Source: Antarctobacter heliothermus (lineage in GTDB: Bacteria; Pseudomonadota; Alphaproteobacteria; Rhodobacterales; Rhodobacteraceae). From it: a DNA stretch of 64,000 nucleotides. Location of the stretch: positions 4,221,001 through 4,285,000 of the forward strand of contig NZ_CP022540.1 in NCBI RefSeq assembly GCF_002237555.1, given 5' to 3'. The position numbers and the translations under genes are program-made. The notes beneath the pieces were generated by a model. It did not search any database. It was not told the DNA's origin and saw only the letters and a program-made list of their open reading frames with translations. Positions 40,375 through 49,629 of this stretch are shown in pieces (positions within the stretch are counted from its first letter, which is position 1; each line of letters opens with the position of its first letter).

Positions 40375-41921
40375 CAGTCGGCGGGCGGCGCGCCGCCCTC
40401 ACCCGTGCGTTTGGCAATAAAAGCGTCGAGACCGTCCAGACGGTCGCCGGTGGCATTGGCGGGCGCGCGGTGGTCTGACAGGATCTTTTGCCAGAGGTCA
40501 CGCGCCCGGTCGTTGGCGTCGCGCGCGCCGCGTTCCGTCCAAGTGCCAAAGTTGGTCCAATCCGCCACCAAGGGTTCGTAAAAGGCGGTGGCATAGCGGT
40601 CCATCGTATGCGCGCAGCCAAAGAAATGCCCGCCCGGCTGTACCTCTGCCAGTGCGTCAAAGCCGATGTCGGCGTCCTCGGCCGGGGTGGCGGCACAGAG
40701 TTCCGCCATGACCTGTACCATCTCCATGTCGGTGATCAGCTTTTCATAGCTGACCGTCAGACCGCCCTCGATCCAGCCCGCCGCATGGATGATGATACTT
40801 GCCCCCGACAACAACGCGCCCCAAGCGCTGATCTCTGTCTCATGCGCGGCTTGAGCGTCGTTGGTGTTGGCGGCGCATCCGGCGGCGTTGCGCCACGGCA
40901 GGCCGATCAGCCGCGCCAGTTGCCCGGCCGCAAGGCTGGCCTTGACCTGTTCCGGCGTGCCAAAGGCGGGCGCGCCGCTTTTCATATCGACGTTAGAGGC
41001 AAAGGCCCCGTAGCAGACCGGCGCGCCGGGGTTGGCCAATTGCGTCAGGGTGATCCCGGCCAGCGCCTCTGCATGGCTGAGGGTGATCGCCCCCGCCACC
41101 GTGACCGGCGCCATGGCCCCCATCAGGCAAAACGGCGTCACCACCGAAGGCTGCCCATGGCGCGCAAAATCGATCAACCCCTGCGCCATGGGAATGTCGA
41201 TCTGGCGCGGAGAGTTGGTGTTGATGATCGTGTAACAATGCGGATTTGCGCGGAAATCGTCGTCAGATAGGCCGCGAAACCCGGCGATCATTTCAAACGC
41301 GTCCAGCGCCTGTGGGGTCCCGCGTGAGAAGACAAACGGCACCTTGTCCGAGACACTTAGCTGCATCCGGGTAAAGGCGTAGTGCCGCAGGTGGACGGGG
41401 ATGTCCTGCGGCTCCACCCCCGGTGATAGCATCTGGATGGCGTCGAAATGCTGAACCAGCTTGGTCAGTTCCTCGACGTCGCGCAGGGTGCCGGGGCGGC
41501 GACCGCGCAACATGTCGGAACAGTTCGGTGCCCCTGCCCCGGACTGGAACGCAAGGCTGCCCAACTGCATGTCAATATGTCGGTCCGGCGCGCCGCCGTG
41601 CAGGGTGAACTGACGCGGGGCGGAGGCCAGCGCCGCAGTAACAATATCGCGCCCGATGTAGACCATCTGGCTGTCCTCATCGACACGCGCGCCCGCTTGC
41701 CCAAACAGCCTGCGCGCCTCGGGCAGCAGCACCTTGATGCCCAGTTCCTCCAGCACCTTTAGAGAAGTGTCGTGGATCGCCGCCACGCGGTCCTCGGTAA
41801 AGACGGTTTGCGGGGTAAAGGGGTTTTTGAGCTGCCGATAGTTGACGGTGCGTTTGGCGGTGGGCGTATCGCCACCGCGTTTGCGGCGACGACGACCGGT
41901 GTTTTCGGTAAGCGTGCTCAT
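40374..41921 (-). CDS. Trimethylamine-methyltransferase-like protein (MttB/MtgB superfamily, no pyrrolysine)
   Basis: The 515-residue protein has the MttB TIM-barrel pattern, with LGSLAFQSGAGAPNCSD and MGAMAPVTVAGAITLSHAEA plus a C-terminal GGHFFGCAHTMDRY. No in-frame TAG is needed: the frame is continuous, so this is the non-pyrrolysine branch, whose proven members demethylate glycine betaine or similar quaternary amines to a corrinoid protein. No corrinoid protein gene is next to it. The gene overlaps the DMGDH-like gene (ATGA) and the TetR gene (TGATG). An N-terminal basic stretch GRRRRKRGGD is notable. Role in betaine or TMA-related metabolism is inferred from the family and operon. Confidence 0.88.
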   Translation of the reverse strand: MSTLTENTGRRRRKRGGDTPTAKRTVNYRQLKNPFTPQTVFTEDRVAAIHDTSLKVLEELGIKVLLPEARRLFGQAGARVDEDSQMVYIGRDIVTAALASAPRQFTLHGGAPDRHIDMQLGSLAFQSGAGAPNCSDMLRGRRPGTLRDVEELTKLVQHFDAIQMLSPGVEPQDIPVHLRHYAFTRMQLSVSDKVPFVFSRGTPQALDAFEMIAGFRGLSDDDFRANPHCYTIINTNSPRQIDIPMAQGLIDFARHGQPSVVTPFCLMGAMAPVTVAGAITLSHAEALAGITLTQLANPGAPVCYGAFASNVDMKSGAPAFGTPEQVKASLAAGQLARLIGLPWRNAAGCAANTNDAQAAHETEISAWGALLSGASIIIHAAGWIEGGLTVSYEKLITDMEMVQVMAELCAATPAEDADIGFDALAEVQPGGHFFGCAHTMDRYATAFYEPLVADWTNFGTWTERGARDANDRARDLWQKILSDHRAPANATGDRLDGLDAFIAKRTGEGGAPPAD

Positions 41922-44335
41922 GACGACGCGCCCGCCTTTGGGCGCATGGCCTTGCCCGCCGGGTCATAGGGTGAGGGCGCGATCACACGGGCCGGGCATT
42001 CAACGCCGACGACGTGCACGGACAGGTTTGTGCCCTCTGCCGCCGAGTCGGCACTGACCATGGCCAAGGCGTAGGATTTGCCCATGGTATGGCCGTATCC
42101 GCCCGAGGTCACAAAGCCGACCTTTTCGCCATCCATCCAGACAGGCTCATACCCGCTGGCGTCGGCGTCTATGCTGTCCACCTCCAACGTCACGATCCGG
42201 CGTTTGGCCCCGGTGTCGCGTTCCGCCAGAGCCGCCTCTTTGCCGATGAAATCAGGTTTGTCCCAGTCGATCCAGCGGTCCATGCCGGTCTCACCGGGCG
42301 TATACCCTTGGGTGAATTCCGCCGACCAGATGCCGAAGGATTTCTCCAGCCGCAGCGACAGCATGGCGTTGAACCCGTATTCGCGGATGTCCTGATCCGC
42401 CCCAACCTCAAGAAGCAACTCGCGCAGCTTGATATGGTCGCCGTAGCGGACGTTGATCTCGTACCCCAGTTCACCAGCGACAGACATGCGCGCGACGCGC
42501 GCCCGGAACAGGCCCACATCCAGCGCCGCGCAGCCCATGAAGGGCAGATCGGCGGCCCCGGCGCAAACCTGTTCCAGCACCTTCAGCGAGCGCGGCCCGG
42601 TCAGGGCAAAGCCGCAGACCTCATCGCCCAGATCGCGCACCGAAACGCCCGCGTCCATGTGATCCTCGAACCAGCGCATGTGCCATGCCCGCAGATAGTA
42701 GCTGCCCATGATCCACCATGTCCTGTCGCCCCAGTTGAACACCGTCAGGTCGCCTTTCAGCCGCCCATCCGGCGCTAGCATCGGGGCCAGCCTCGCGCGC
42801 CCCGGTGCCGGCAGTTTCGACGCCATGATGCGGTTCAGCCAGTGTTCCGCGTTCGGGCCTGTGACCTCGAACCGCGAAAAGCCGGTGATGTCGATCAGGC
42901 CCACCTTGTCGCGCACATGGCGGCATTCCGCGCCCACGATGTCAAAGGCATTGGACCGTTTGAGCGTCGGTGTTTCCTCAAACCCCTTGGGGGCAAAGTA
43001 CAAAGGCACCTCCAAGTCCCAACTGACGCCCCATTTGCAGCCCGCATCGGACATGGCCGTGTAGGCCGGCGCAGTTTTCAACGGGCGACCGGCGGGCAGT
43101 TGTTCGTTCGGGTAGGTCATCACGAAACGGCGCGAATAGAACTGGCCGGTGGTTTCCTGGATGTAGCGTTTGTTCTGCGCAAAATCGCCGTAGCGCGCCA
43201 CGTCCATCGACCATGCGTCGGCCTCTGGTTCGCCGTGGATCATCCATTCGGCCAGCGTCTTGCCGACACCGCCACCTTGCAGGAACCCCGCCATGACCGC
43301 GCAGGCGGACCAGTAACCGCGCTTGCCGCGCACCGGGCCGACCAGCGGGTTGCCATCGGGGGAAAAGGTAAACGCGCCGTTGACCCATGTCTTGATCCCG
43401 ACATTTTCCAGCGCGGGATAGCGTTCATAGGCGCAGATCAACTCCTTTTCGATGCGGTCGGTCTGTTCCTGAAACAGCTCCATCCCGTAATCCCACGGCG
43501 CGCCGTCCATCGCCCAGTGCTCGTGGTCGACCTCATAGATGCCCACCAACAGGCCGTTCTGGTCCTGCCGGGTGTAGGTGAACCCCTCAAGGTCCACGGT
43601 CATTGGCACCTCAAAGTCCAGCTTGGCGATTTCGGGCACGGTGTCGGTAATGAAATAATGATGTTTCAGGGGTGAGACCGGCAGTTCTATGCCTGCCATG
43701 CGGCCGACCTGTTTGGCCCACAGGCCAGCGGCGTTGACCACATGTTCGCAGGTGATCGTGCCCTTATCCGTCACAACCTTCCAGCCATCGGCGGTCTGTT
43801 CCAGCGCTTGCACCTTGGTGTGTTCGTGGACCGTGGCCCCCCGCTTTTTGGCGGCACCTGCGTAGGCGTGCACCGTGCCGGTGGTGTCCAGATAGCCCTC
43901 GCGATCGGCCCACATGGCACCAAGGATGCCGTCGGTCGACATGATCGGACAGCGCTTTTGCGCCTCTTCCGGAGTCAGCAACTCGCAATCCTCGATGCCG
44001 ATAGACTGGAACACCCGGTAGGCCGATTGCAGCCACTCCCAGCGGTCGGGCGTGCCCGCCAGCGTCAGACCGCCGGTCATGTGCAGACCGATGTTCTGGC
44101 CGGATTCCTTTTCGATCTCCGGCAGCAGGTCGATGGTATAGGCCTGTAGCGCGGCCATGTTCGGGTCCGCGTTCAGTGCGTGGATGCCGCCCGCCGCGTG
44201 CCACGACGACCCGGCGGTCAGGACCGCGCGTTCCAACAGGCAGACATCGCGCCAACCGAGTTTCGCAAGATGATACAGCACAGACGCGCCCACGACGCCC
44301 CCGCCAATAACAACCACGCGGTAATGAGTGTTCAT
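41918..44335 (-). CDS. Dimethylglycine/sarcosine dehydrogenase-like protein (FAD + GcvT domains)
   Basis: The 805-residue protein has an N-terminal DAO-type FAD domain (VVVIGGGVVGASVLYHLAKL; His46 in SSWHAAGG is the usual covalent flavin site). An FAO_M-type linker follows, and a C-terminal folate-binding GcvT pair (about 430-795, with RDKVGLIDITGFSRFEVTGP and GYTPGETGMDRWIDWDKPDFIGK). Family members oxidatively demethylate N-methyl amino acids such as dimethylglycine or sarcosine, passing formaldehyde to tetrahydrofolate. It is the first gene of the operon with the MttB-like methyltransferase and TetR regulator, which together suggest stepwise demethylation of a betaine-type compound. Confidence 0.9.
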   Translation of the reverse strand: MNTHYRVVVIGGGVVGASVLYHLAKLGWRDVCLLERAVLTAGSSWHAAGGIHALNADPNMAALQAYTIDLLPEIEKESGQNIGLHMTGGLTLAGTPDRWEWLQSAYRVFQSIGIEDCELLTPEEAQKRCPIMSTDGILGAMWADREGYLDTTGTVHAYAGAAKKRGATVHEHTKVQALEQTADGWKVVTDKGTITCEHVVNAAGLWAKQVGRMAGIELPVSPLKHHYFITDTVPEIAKLDFEVPMTVDLEGFTYTRQDQNGLLVGIYEVDHEHWAMDGAPWDYGMELFQEQTDRIEKELICAYERYPALENVGIKTWVNGAFTFSPDGNPLVGPVRGKRGYWSACAVMAGFLQGGGVGKTLAEWMIHGEPEADAWSMDVARYGDFAQNKRYIQETTGQFYSRRFVMTYPNEQLPAGRPLKTAPAYTAMSDAGCKWGVSWDLEVPLYFAPKGFEETPTLKRSNAFDIVGAECRHVRDKVGLIDITGFSRFEVTGPNAEHWLNRIMASKLPAPGRARLAPMLAPDGRLKGDLTVFNWGDRTWWIMGSYYLRAWHMRWFEDHMDAGVSVRDLGDEVCGFALTGPRSLKVLEQVCAGAADLPFMGCAALDVGLFRARVARMSVAGELGYEINVRYGDHIKLRELLLEVGADQDIREYGFNAMLSLRLEKSFGIWSAEFTQGYTPGETGMDRWIDWDKPDFIGKEAALAERDTGAKRRIVTLEVDSIDADASGYEPVWMDGEKVGFVTSGGYGHTMGKSYALAMVSADSAAEGTNLSVHVVGVECPARVIAPSPYDPAGKAMRPKAGASS

Positions 44336-44351
44336 GTCCTACCCTCTTTGG

Positions 44352-44367
44352 CTTCAATGCTTTGAAG
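44352..44367. promoter_or_regulatory. Inverted repeat upstream of the DMGDH-like operon
   Basis: CTTCAA-TGCT-TTGAAG is a perfect six-base inverted repeat, 17-32 bases before the first gene's start on the minus strand. Its place suits an operator for the TetR protein of the operon. A looser GGAC/GTCC pair lies about 25 bases further upstream (44393-44411). Confidence 0.35.
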
Positions 44368-44497
44368 TCAGGCTAGGCGGCGGGTCCGGATCGGACTAGA
44401 CAGAAATGTCCAGAGCATGTTCCAAAGGCGACATGTGGCATGATCTGTTGCCGTTTGGGCAGGGCAATCAGGGGGTGTTGCGCGGCGGGCGGGCCGG

Positions 44498-46153
44498 TCA
44501 GAGCACCTCAACCGAATCGTCTAAAACATCGTCTTCGTCGGGCAGGTCGAGCGTTTCCCATTTCGCGCCGCCCGAGAGCATCAGTTGCTCATACAGCCCG
44601 CCGGGACCGAAAGGATCGCTGGCAGGATCGGGGATCGGATCAACTGGCGTGGGATCAATCGGCGTTGGGTCAACGGGGTCTGGTGCCGGTTCAGTTGGGG
44701 CCGCAACCTCCCATTTCCCCGCATTTCCGGCGAGGAACTGGAAATACGTTCCATTTGGACCGAAAAGATCGCCGCCCGTCGGTGCGGGCTCTTCAGGCGC
44801 TGGCGGATCGGGTTGCGGATCTATGGGTGCGGGGTCAATGGGGTCAGGCTCAACCGGATCGGGATCAACTGGAGTTGGGTCTTCGGGGTCTGGATCGACC
44901 GGTTCTGGATCGTCCTCCGGCAAGGGGCCATCGACCCGCTCTCCATCGACGATGCTGTATTGTTCGGTCACATATTCCCGCAACACCCAGTCGGTATAGG
45001 GTTCGCGCAGGGCACCGGCATCATCCGTCACAAACGGATCAAAGGCGGCGTAGGTCTCAAACACGCCGGTGACCAGCGCGACCTGATCCGGGGTCAGGTT
45101 CTCTTCCTCGGCCCAGCTGATGTAGCCAGTGAAATGCGTGACTGTCACGTCCTCTCCGTAAAGCGGCAGGGCCGCTTCGGCGAGTTCGGTGGTGTGGACG
45201 TGGTCGCTGTGTTCGATCTCGCTGGAATCGTCCTGCAACAGAATGTCATCAGGCGTGTGCCGGGTCATGATCGCTCCCAGCACCTGTGTCAGATCGTCAG
45301 ATGAATAAGTGACCAGCCCGTCCACCGTGGTGATCTGGTCGGCATCGCCCTCCAGCAGGCGTTCGAGACTGCCAAAGCCATAGGTGTCGGTGCCGCCGCC
45401 GTCGATCCCGTCCGGCGTGCGCAGGAAATACAGCCGCACTTGCGGATCATCGGCCAGATAACTGCTTTGCACTTCCCACGCGACGCCGCCGACATCCAGC
45501 GTCACGGTCTCATCCACCCAATCGGCGGGATCGGCACCGGCCATCTGGGCATAGGCCGCCTTGGCCCCCATTTCTCTCGCTTCCCAATAGGCGGACCCGT
45601 CCCCGGCATCGCCGGCAGTGACAAAGACCGTGGTCATCGGGTCGCCGTCTGCGATGGTGTCAGCGATGTGGGGGTTCATGAACAACAGGTCATCGTCGGG
45701 GTGCGCGACAATCGCCATGTCGCCGCCTGCCATCGTCGGGCTGATCGGTTCGATTGTCAGGTCGATCACCGTGGCGTCATTGGGCGTCGCCGGGCCGCGC
45801 AGATCCGCGACCGGCAGCGCCAGTGGCACCTCGGCGGGCATCTTGGCCAACAGCGTGTCGTCCTTGTACAGCGCCATGACGCCCTCGGCGTCGATCACGG
45901 CGGCAAAGCTGGCAGTTTCACCGGAGATCAGCGCATCCTCGGCCACAAGCCGGTACACCGACCCGCCCTGAGACAGTTCAAAGTACAGATCGTCGCCGGA
46001 ACTGAGTTGGCCAAGGGTCAGGCGCGCGTCCCCCGCTTCGGTGCCCAGCGCGACCAGAGGTTGCGACGGCCCTGCGCCAAGGCTGTCGTATTGCACAGCA
46101 ATATCGATCCGCAGAGGTCCGGTGAATGTCCCGTTCGGCGCTGACAGCGTCAT
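44498..46153 (-). CDS. PIG-L-type deacetylase with LamG-like N-terminus and repeated Pro/Asp-rich tail
   Basis: The 551-residue protein has three parts. Residues 1-135 look like a LamG/concanavalin-like beta domain (GSVYRLVAEDALISGE and similar). Residues 145-370 are a PIG-L/LmbE zinc deacetylase: AIVAHPDDDLLFMNP with His151 and two Asp, and EIEHSDHVHTTEL with the HxxH part. From 385 on is a linker of D/P repeats (DPxPxDP units) holding two related copies: FGPNGTYFQFLAGNAGKWEV (about 475) and FGPGGLYEQLMLSGGAKWET (about 520). No signal peptide is visible, so export, if any, is non-Sec. The substrate is probably an N-acetylated sugar or sugar conjugate. Confidence 0.75.
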   Translation of the reverse strand: MTLSAPNGTFTGPLRIDIAVQYDSLGAGPSQPLVALGTEAGDARLTLGQLSSGDDLYFELSQGGSVYRLVAEDALISGETASFAAVIDAEGVMALYKDDTLLAKMPAEVPLALPVADLRGPATPNDATVIDLTIEPISPTMAGGDMAIVAHPDDDLLFMNPHIADTIADGDPMTTVFVTAGDAGDGSAYWEAREMGAKAAYAQMAGADPADWVDETVTLDVGGVAWEVQSSYLADDPQVRLYFLRTPDGIDGGGTDTYGFGSLERLLEGDADQITTVDGLVTYSSDDLTQVLGAIMTRHTPDDILLQDDSSEIEHSDHVHTTELAEAALPLYGEDVTVTHFTGYISWAEEENLTPDQVALVTGVFETYAAFDPFVTDDAGALREPYTDWVLREYVTEQYSIVDGERVDGPLPEDDPEPVDPDPEDPTPVDPDPVEPDPIDPAPIDPQPDPPAPEEPAPTGGDLFGPNGTYFQFLAGNAGKWEVAAPTEPAPDPVDPTPIDPTPVDPIPDPASDPFGPGGLYEQLMLSGGAKWETLDLPDEDDVLDDSVEVL

Positions 46154-46491
46154 CGCTCTATTTTCCTATTGGCTTGGCGCAGAAAACACCGCGCTTTTGT
46201 CACAAAACAGCTTTAACCGAGATAGGAACAATCTAGCGCCATACGCCTACCGCGGGCAGGGATTCCGGCGCAAACCGGGAAACACTGTGTCAACGGGTTT
46301 AAAATTCGTCTGAAACGTCTTGATTTCAATCCGTTGCCCTGAATGGCGCCGCCCACCGTCGGCGGGCAATTCGCGTGATTGTAGCCCGTCCCGGCGTGCA
46401 AAAGCACACGAATCAGGGAAAAACCGGGCAAATTCCGCACGCCGCGCGCTTGATGCGGCCCGCAATGTTCCTAAGCTGGCGACACCCCTAA
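46154..46491. other. Divergent intergenic region between the PIG-L-type and MscS genes
   Basis: These 338 bases hold both promoters. A/T-rich pieces near 46200-46240 and 46285-46330 could be promoter regions, but no clear consensus boxes are seen. A CGTGC-AAAA-GCAC inverted repeat lies near 46400. No ORF with good support is present. Confidence 0.4.
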
Positions 46492-48819
46492 ATGGACATT
46501 CCCATGTCGTTGAACCTGCGCCCGATTTCGCTGTTGTTGCTGCTGTTCCTCCTGTGTACCGCCCTGCCCCGCAGCGGCGCGGCGCAAGACGGATGGGCTG
46601 GCGATTGGCAGACCTATTGGTCCGCCGGTGAGGCTGTTGTCCTTCTGGAACGGCGCGGAGACACGGTGTCCGGCACCTATCAACCGGGGGACGGCCGATT
46701 GACCGGCACCATCTCGCCGGACGGCGTGTTGCGCGGAACTTGGCAGGAGATGGCGGAACGCGGGACGTTCACCTTTGTGCTGGCGCACGACGGGCAGAGC
46801 TTTGCCGGGCGCTTTGGCACTGGCGACTGGTGGAACGGCCATCGCACCGAACTGGCCGAGCAACACCGCCCCGACTGGTGGAGCGGGGCAACCCCGCGCG
46901 CCACCCTGAGCAGCATCCTCGCGGCCGGGAACGACGCGCAGTATCGTGAGCGTGAGGGGCAGATGCGCTGGATCGACCCGCTGCTGACCTATGACGGCCC
47001 CGAAAGCGGGTCGTCGGACCGGGATCGACGGCAACGCGCGCTCTGGCATATTCTTGACATCTCGACCTTTCGGCTGTTGGACGCGCCGGAGCCGCCCCCA
47101 GCGGCAGAGCCGGGCACCGAACTGCTGTTTGAGATCGGACCGGCGGGCACAAGCGCAACGTACCAGTTGGTGTTTCGGCTGGACGAGACGCAGCTTTGGC
47201 ATCTGTTGGTGCCACCCGGGCCTGCCTTGCAGGCCGACCTGTCGCGGTTGGTTCAGGCCCGTGGGCACGACACACTGGATGCGCTGGACAAGGCCCGCGC
47301 CGGATCGCCGCGCATGGTGATGATGGACTTTCTCCTTGGGGCAAGGGACTGGGACGGCGCGGGCGGCGCGCGGGCCTTGCGCGCACTGGACCTTGATCAT
47401 GTGCCCCACCAGCTGCGCCGGGCCGAGGGTGCGCTGATGGCCGATTATCTCCGTCGGACAATCGACCGGATTGGCATTGTCTACTGGCAAGAGATCCCCG
47501 ACGATCCGGCCCGCCCGCAACCCTATGTGTACTACAAGCACCCGTTGGGCAGCCTCACCATCGCCCCTACGCGCATCAAGGACGTGGACGGCGGTCCGGT
47601 CTCGAGGCTCTGGCGGTTTTCGCGCAACACGTTGGAGTCCCTGCCCGCGCTGGACAAGGCACTGGAGCGGATGCCACTGGCCCCCGGACAGACGGCATCG
47701 CAGCCGCTGTCACGGTATTTCGCCACCCGGCAGGCAGTTCTAGCGCGAGTCGACGGATTGCAGCGCCGCATGTTCGGGCTGGAAATCTGGCAATGGGTCG
47801 GGCTGGCGGGTTATCTGCTGGCGATGGCCGGCACACTGTCGTTGGCTTGGCACGCGGCGCGGACGCTGGGAACCGACCGGGGGACCATCGCGTCTTCTGT
47901 TGCCCGGATGGCCGGACCGGCGGGGATGTTGGTGGTTGCGCTGCTGTTTCTGGACGCCAGTGAACGGTTGGGACTGACATTGCGGGCCTTTGGCCCTGTG
48001 TCGGCGCTGTCGGCGATCCTGCTGATCCTCGCCATAGCGGCACTGGCCTATCGAGCCGTGTCGCTGATCCATGACGCGCTGATGGCGCGCGCCACGCTGA
48101 CCCGCGCCTATACCGACGAGATTGTCCTGTCGCTCGCGCAGGGTCTGCTGAAACTGCTGATCATCGTGGGGGCGATCATTGCCTGCGCGGATGTGGTGGG
48201 GCTGCCCTATGAGGGCGTTTTGACGGGTTTGGGCATCGGTGGCGTCGCAGTGGCCTTTGCGGCGCGTGAGACCGTGTCGAACATCTTGGGCGGCGCGATC
48301 CTGTTGTCGGACCGCCCCTTCCGCAAGGGCGACATGATCGAGGCGGCAGGCGTCTTCGCGGTGATAGAGACGGTTGGCCTGCGCTCGACCCGGCTGCGGA
48401 CGATGGACAACACGCTGATGATCATGCCCAACGCGCAGCTGTCGGATCAGGTGATCGTCAACTGGGACAACCGACAGCGGCGCAAGGTTCAAATGATAAT
48501 CGGGCTGACCTTTGATACCCCGCGCGACCGGCTGGAAGGCTTTGTCGCGCGGTTGAAGGAGGTATATTGCAACCAGCCCGATGCGGACACCGACGATGTC
48601 ACCATCGGGATAAAGTCACTAGGACCGCAAAGCGTCGACATCGAACTTTGGGGCCACTTCAAGGTTTTCACTTATGACGCGCAGGTGGCCGCGCAACAGG
48701 CGCTGATCCTCGACATCCTGTCGCTGGCCAAGGAGATGAATGTCGACTTTGCCTTTCCCACGCGAATGGTGCATCTGGCGGCGCTGCCACCCACGTCGGA
48801 GCAAGATGCCCACGCGTGA
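46492..48819 (+). CDS. Large mechanosensitive ion channel family protein (MscS)
   Basis: The 775-residue protein has a signal peptide (LLLLLFLLCTALPRSGAAQ), a long periplasmic domain (about 35-420), several membrane helices (about 425-600) and a C-terminal MscS domain (about 600-760). The MscS pore helix is recognisable in GVLTGLGIGGVAVAFAARETVSNILGG and the middle beta part in DMIEAAGVFAVIETVGLRSTRLRTMDN. Channels of this kind release solutes on hypo-osmotic shock; the large periplasmic domain puts it with MscK/YnaI-like types. ATGs at 46492 and 46504 are both possible, neither with a clear ribosome-binding site. Confidence 0.88.
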   Translation: MDIPMSLNLRPISLLLLLFLLCTALPRSGAAQDGWAGDWQTYWSAGEAVVLLERRGDTVSGTYQPGDGRLTGTISPDGVLRGTWQEMAERGTFTFVLAHDGQSFAGRFGTGDWWNGHRTELAEQHRPDWWSGATPRATLSSILAAGNDAQYREREGQMRWIDPLLTYDGPESGSSDRDRRQRALWHILDISTFRLLDAPEPPPAAEPGTELLFEIGPAGTSATYQLVFRLDETQLWHLLVPPGPALQADLSRLVQARGHDTLDALDKARAGSPRMVMMDFLLGARDWDGAGGARALRALDLDHVPHQLRRAEGALMADYLRRTIDRIGIVYWQEIPDDPARPQPYVYYKHPLGSLTIAPTRIKDVDGGPVSRLWRFSRNTLESLPALDKALERMPLAPGQTASQPLSRYFATRQAVLARVDGLQRRMFGLEIWQWVGLAGYLLAMAGTLSLAWHAARTLGTDRGTIASSVARMAGPAGMLVVALLFLDASERLGLTLRAFGPVSALSAILLILAIAALAYRAVSLIHDALMARATLTRAYTDEIVLSLAQGLLKLLIIVGAIIACADVVGLPYEGVLTGLGIGGVAVAFAARETVSNILGGAILLSDRPFRKGDMIEAAGVFAVIETVGLRSTRLRTMDNTLMIMPNAQLSDQVIVNWDNRQRRKVQMIIGLTFDTPRDRLEGFVARLKEVYCNQPDADTDDVTIGIKSLGPQSVDIELWGHFKVFTYDAQVAAQQALILDILSLAKEMNVDFAFPTRMVHLAALPPTSEQDAHA

Positions 48820-48853
48820 TGGGCACACGCGCAGCGGTGTCCCCTCCCCTTTC

Positions 48854-49156
48854 TCATAGCAACAGACGCCGATTGCGCGCCCCTCCGCGCCGCTGTGGGC
48901 GCGGCAATGTCAGATCCAGCGCGCGCCCCGGATGGCGCAGCGATGTGTCCAGCAGCCCGCAAAAGACCGCCACCGCCGGATCGGTTCGAACAAAGGGCTG
49001 CGCCCGTAACCAAGCGCGCACTGCCTCTGCCTCATAGCTGGCACATCCGGGCAGGCCGCCCAGCCATTGCATGTATCCCATGCAGGCCAATTCAAACGCC
49101 CTTTCCGGGGTCTCTACCCGGCATTGCAATTGTGTCAGGATTAGTTCGATCGACAT
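48854..49156 (-). CDS. Unknown 100-residue protein downstream of a cobalamin riboswitch
   Basis: The product begins MSIELILTQLQCRVETPERA and ends in a basic RPQRRGGARNRRLLL tail. It has three cysteines (residues 12, 25 and 38) plus one at about 66, no membrane helix and no domain I recognise. GGAGG lies six bases before the ATG, which strongly supports translation. It is the only gene on the minus strand between the cobalamin riboswitch (49285-49466) and the MscS gene end, so it should be under vitamin B12 control. That makes a role in cobalamin uptake, synthesis or substitution likely, but no more can be said. Confidence 0.7.
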   Translation of the reverse strand: MSIELILTQLQCRVETPERAFELACMGYMQWLGGLPGCASYEAEAVRAWLRAQPFVRTDPAVAVFCGLLDTSLRHPGRALDLTLPRPQRRGGARNRRLLL

Positions 49157-49263
49157 CGCGCCCTCCGCGCCAAGGGCGGGAAGCGGTTTGGATCAGCGAT
49201 GTCAGCGGGCGGTGAAACGCCATGGGGCCTCGCATCTCCGGAGCACCCCGCCCGGGTTGAGTG

Positions 49264-49285
49264 AAAAACGGACCCGGATGGGCCC
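49264..49285 (-). terminator. Riboswitch expression-platform terminator
   Basis: Directly after the cobalamin aptamer on the minus strand, GGGCCC-ATCC-GGGTCC forms a six-pair stem and is followed by G and five T. It should switch transcription of the 100-residue gene off when cobalamin is bound. Confidence 0.6.
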
Positions 49286-49466
49286 GACGATGGCAGGTCT
49301 CCTGACTTGCGGGTCAAGGCACAGTCCCGAACCTTCCCGGACCGAGGGTCCAGTGGCGTTTACGGGATGGCTCGCCGCTTACAGTTGCGGGGGCAGTCAC
49401 GGCATTGGGGCCCTGCCCCGCACCGTATTCCCTATTCGACCGCGCAGAACGCGGTCACCATCGTCG
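49285..49466 (-). promoter_or_regulatory. Cobalamin riboswitch aptamer
   Basis: On the minus strand the RNA has the signature elements in order: GGGAATACGGTG, then CTGCCCCCGCAACTGTAAGC (B12 box region), CCACTGG, CGGGAAGG, and ACCCGCAAGTCAGGAGACC. The outer P1 helix pairs CCATCGTCG (49458-49466) with CGACGATGG (49285-49293). Such switches lower expression of B12-related genes when adenosylcobalamin is high. Downstream is the 100-residue unknown gene. The DAO gene starting at 49630 is on the other strand and is not controlled by it. Confidence 0.92.
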
Positions 49467-49629
49467 CCAGAGTGGCGCAGCCGAACGGGCCGGTCAAGCC
49501 TGCGCCGCGCCGATATGGTCAAGAGTCACGTCGCCGGTTAAGGAGGAATCGTCCCACCCCATGCGCGGGGCCGGTCAACCGACACGTTGCGCCCTGTCTG
49601 GGGTACGCACCAAATGCGGAGAATGCCGT

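Noticed and set aside
44640..44900. Repetitive DNA suspected to be a tandem or CRISPR-like array
   Set aside because: It encodes the Pro/Asp repeat tail of the PIG-L-type protein; the units are short and in frame, without regular spacers.
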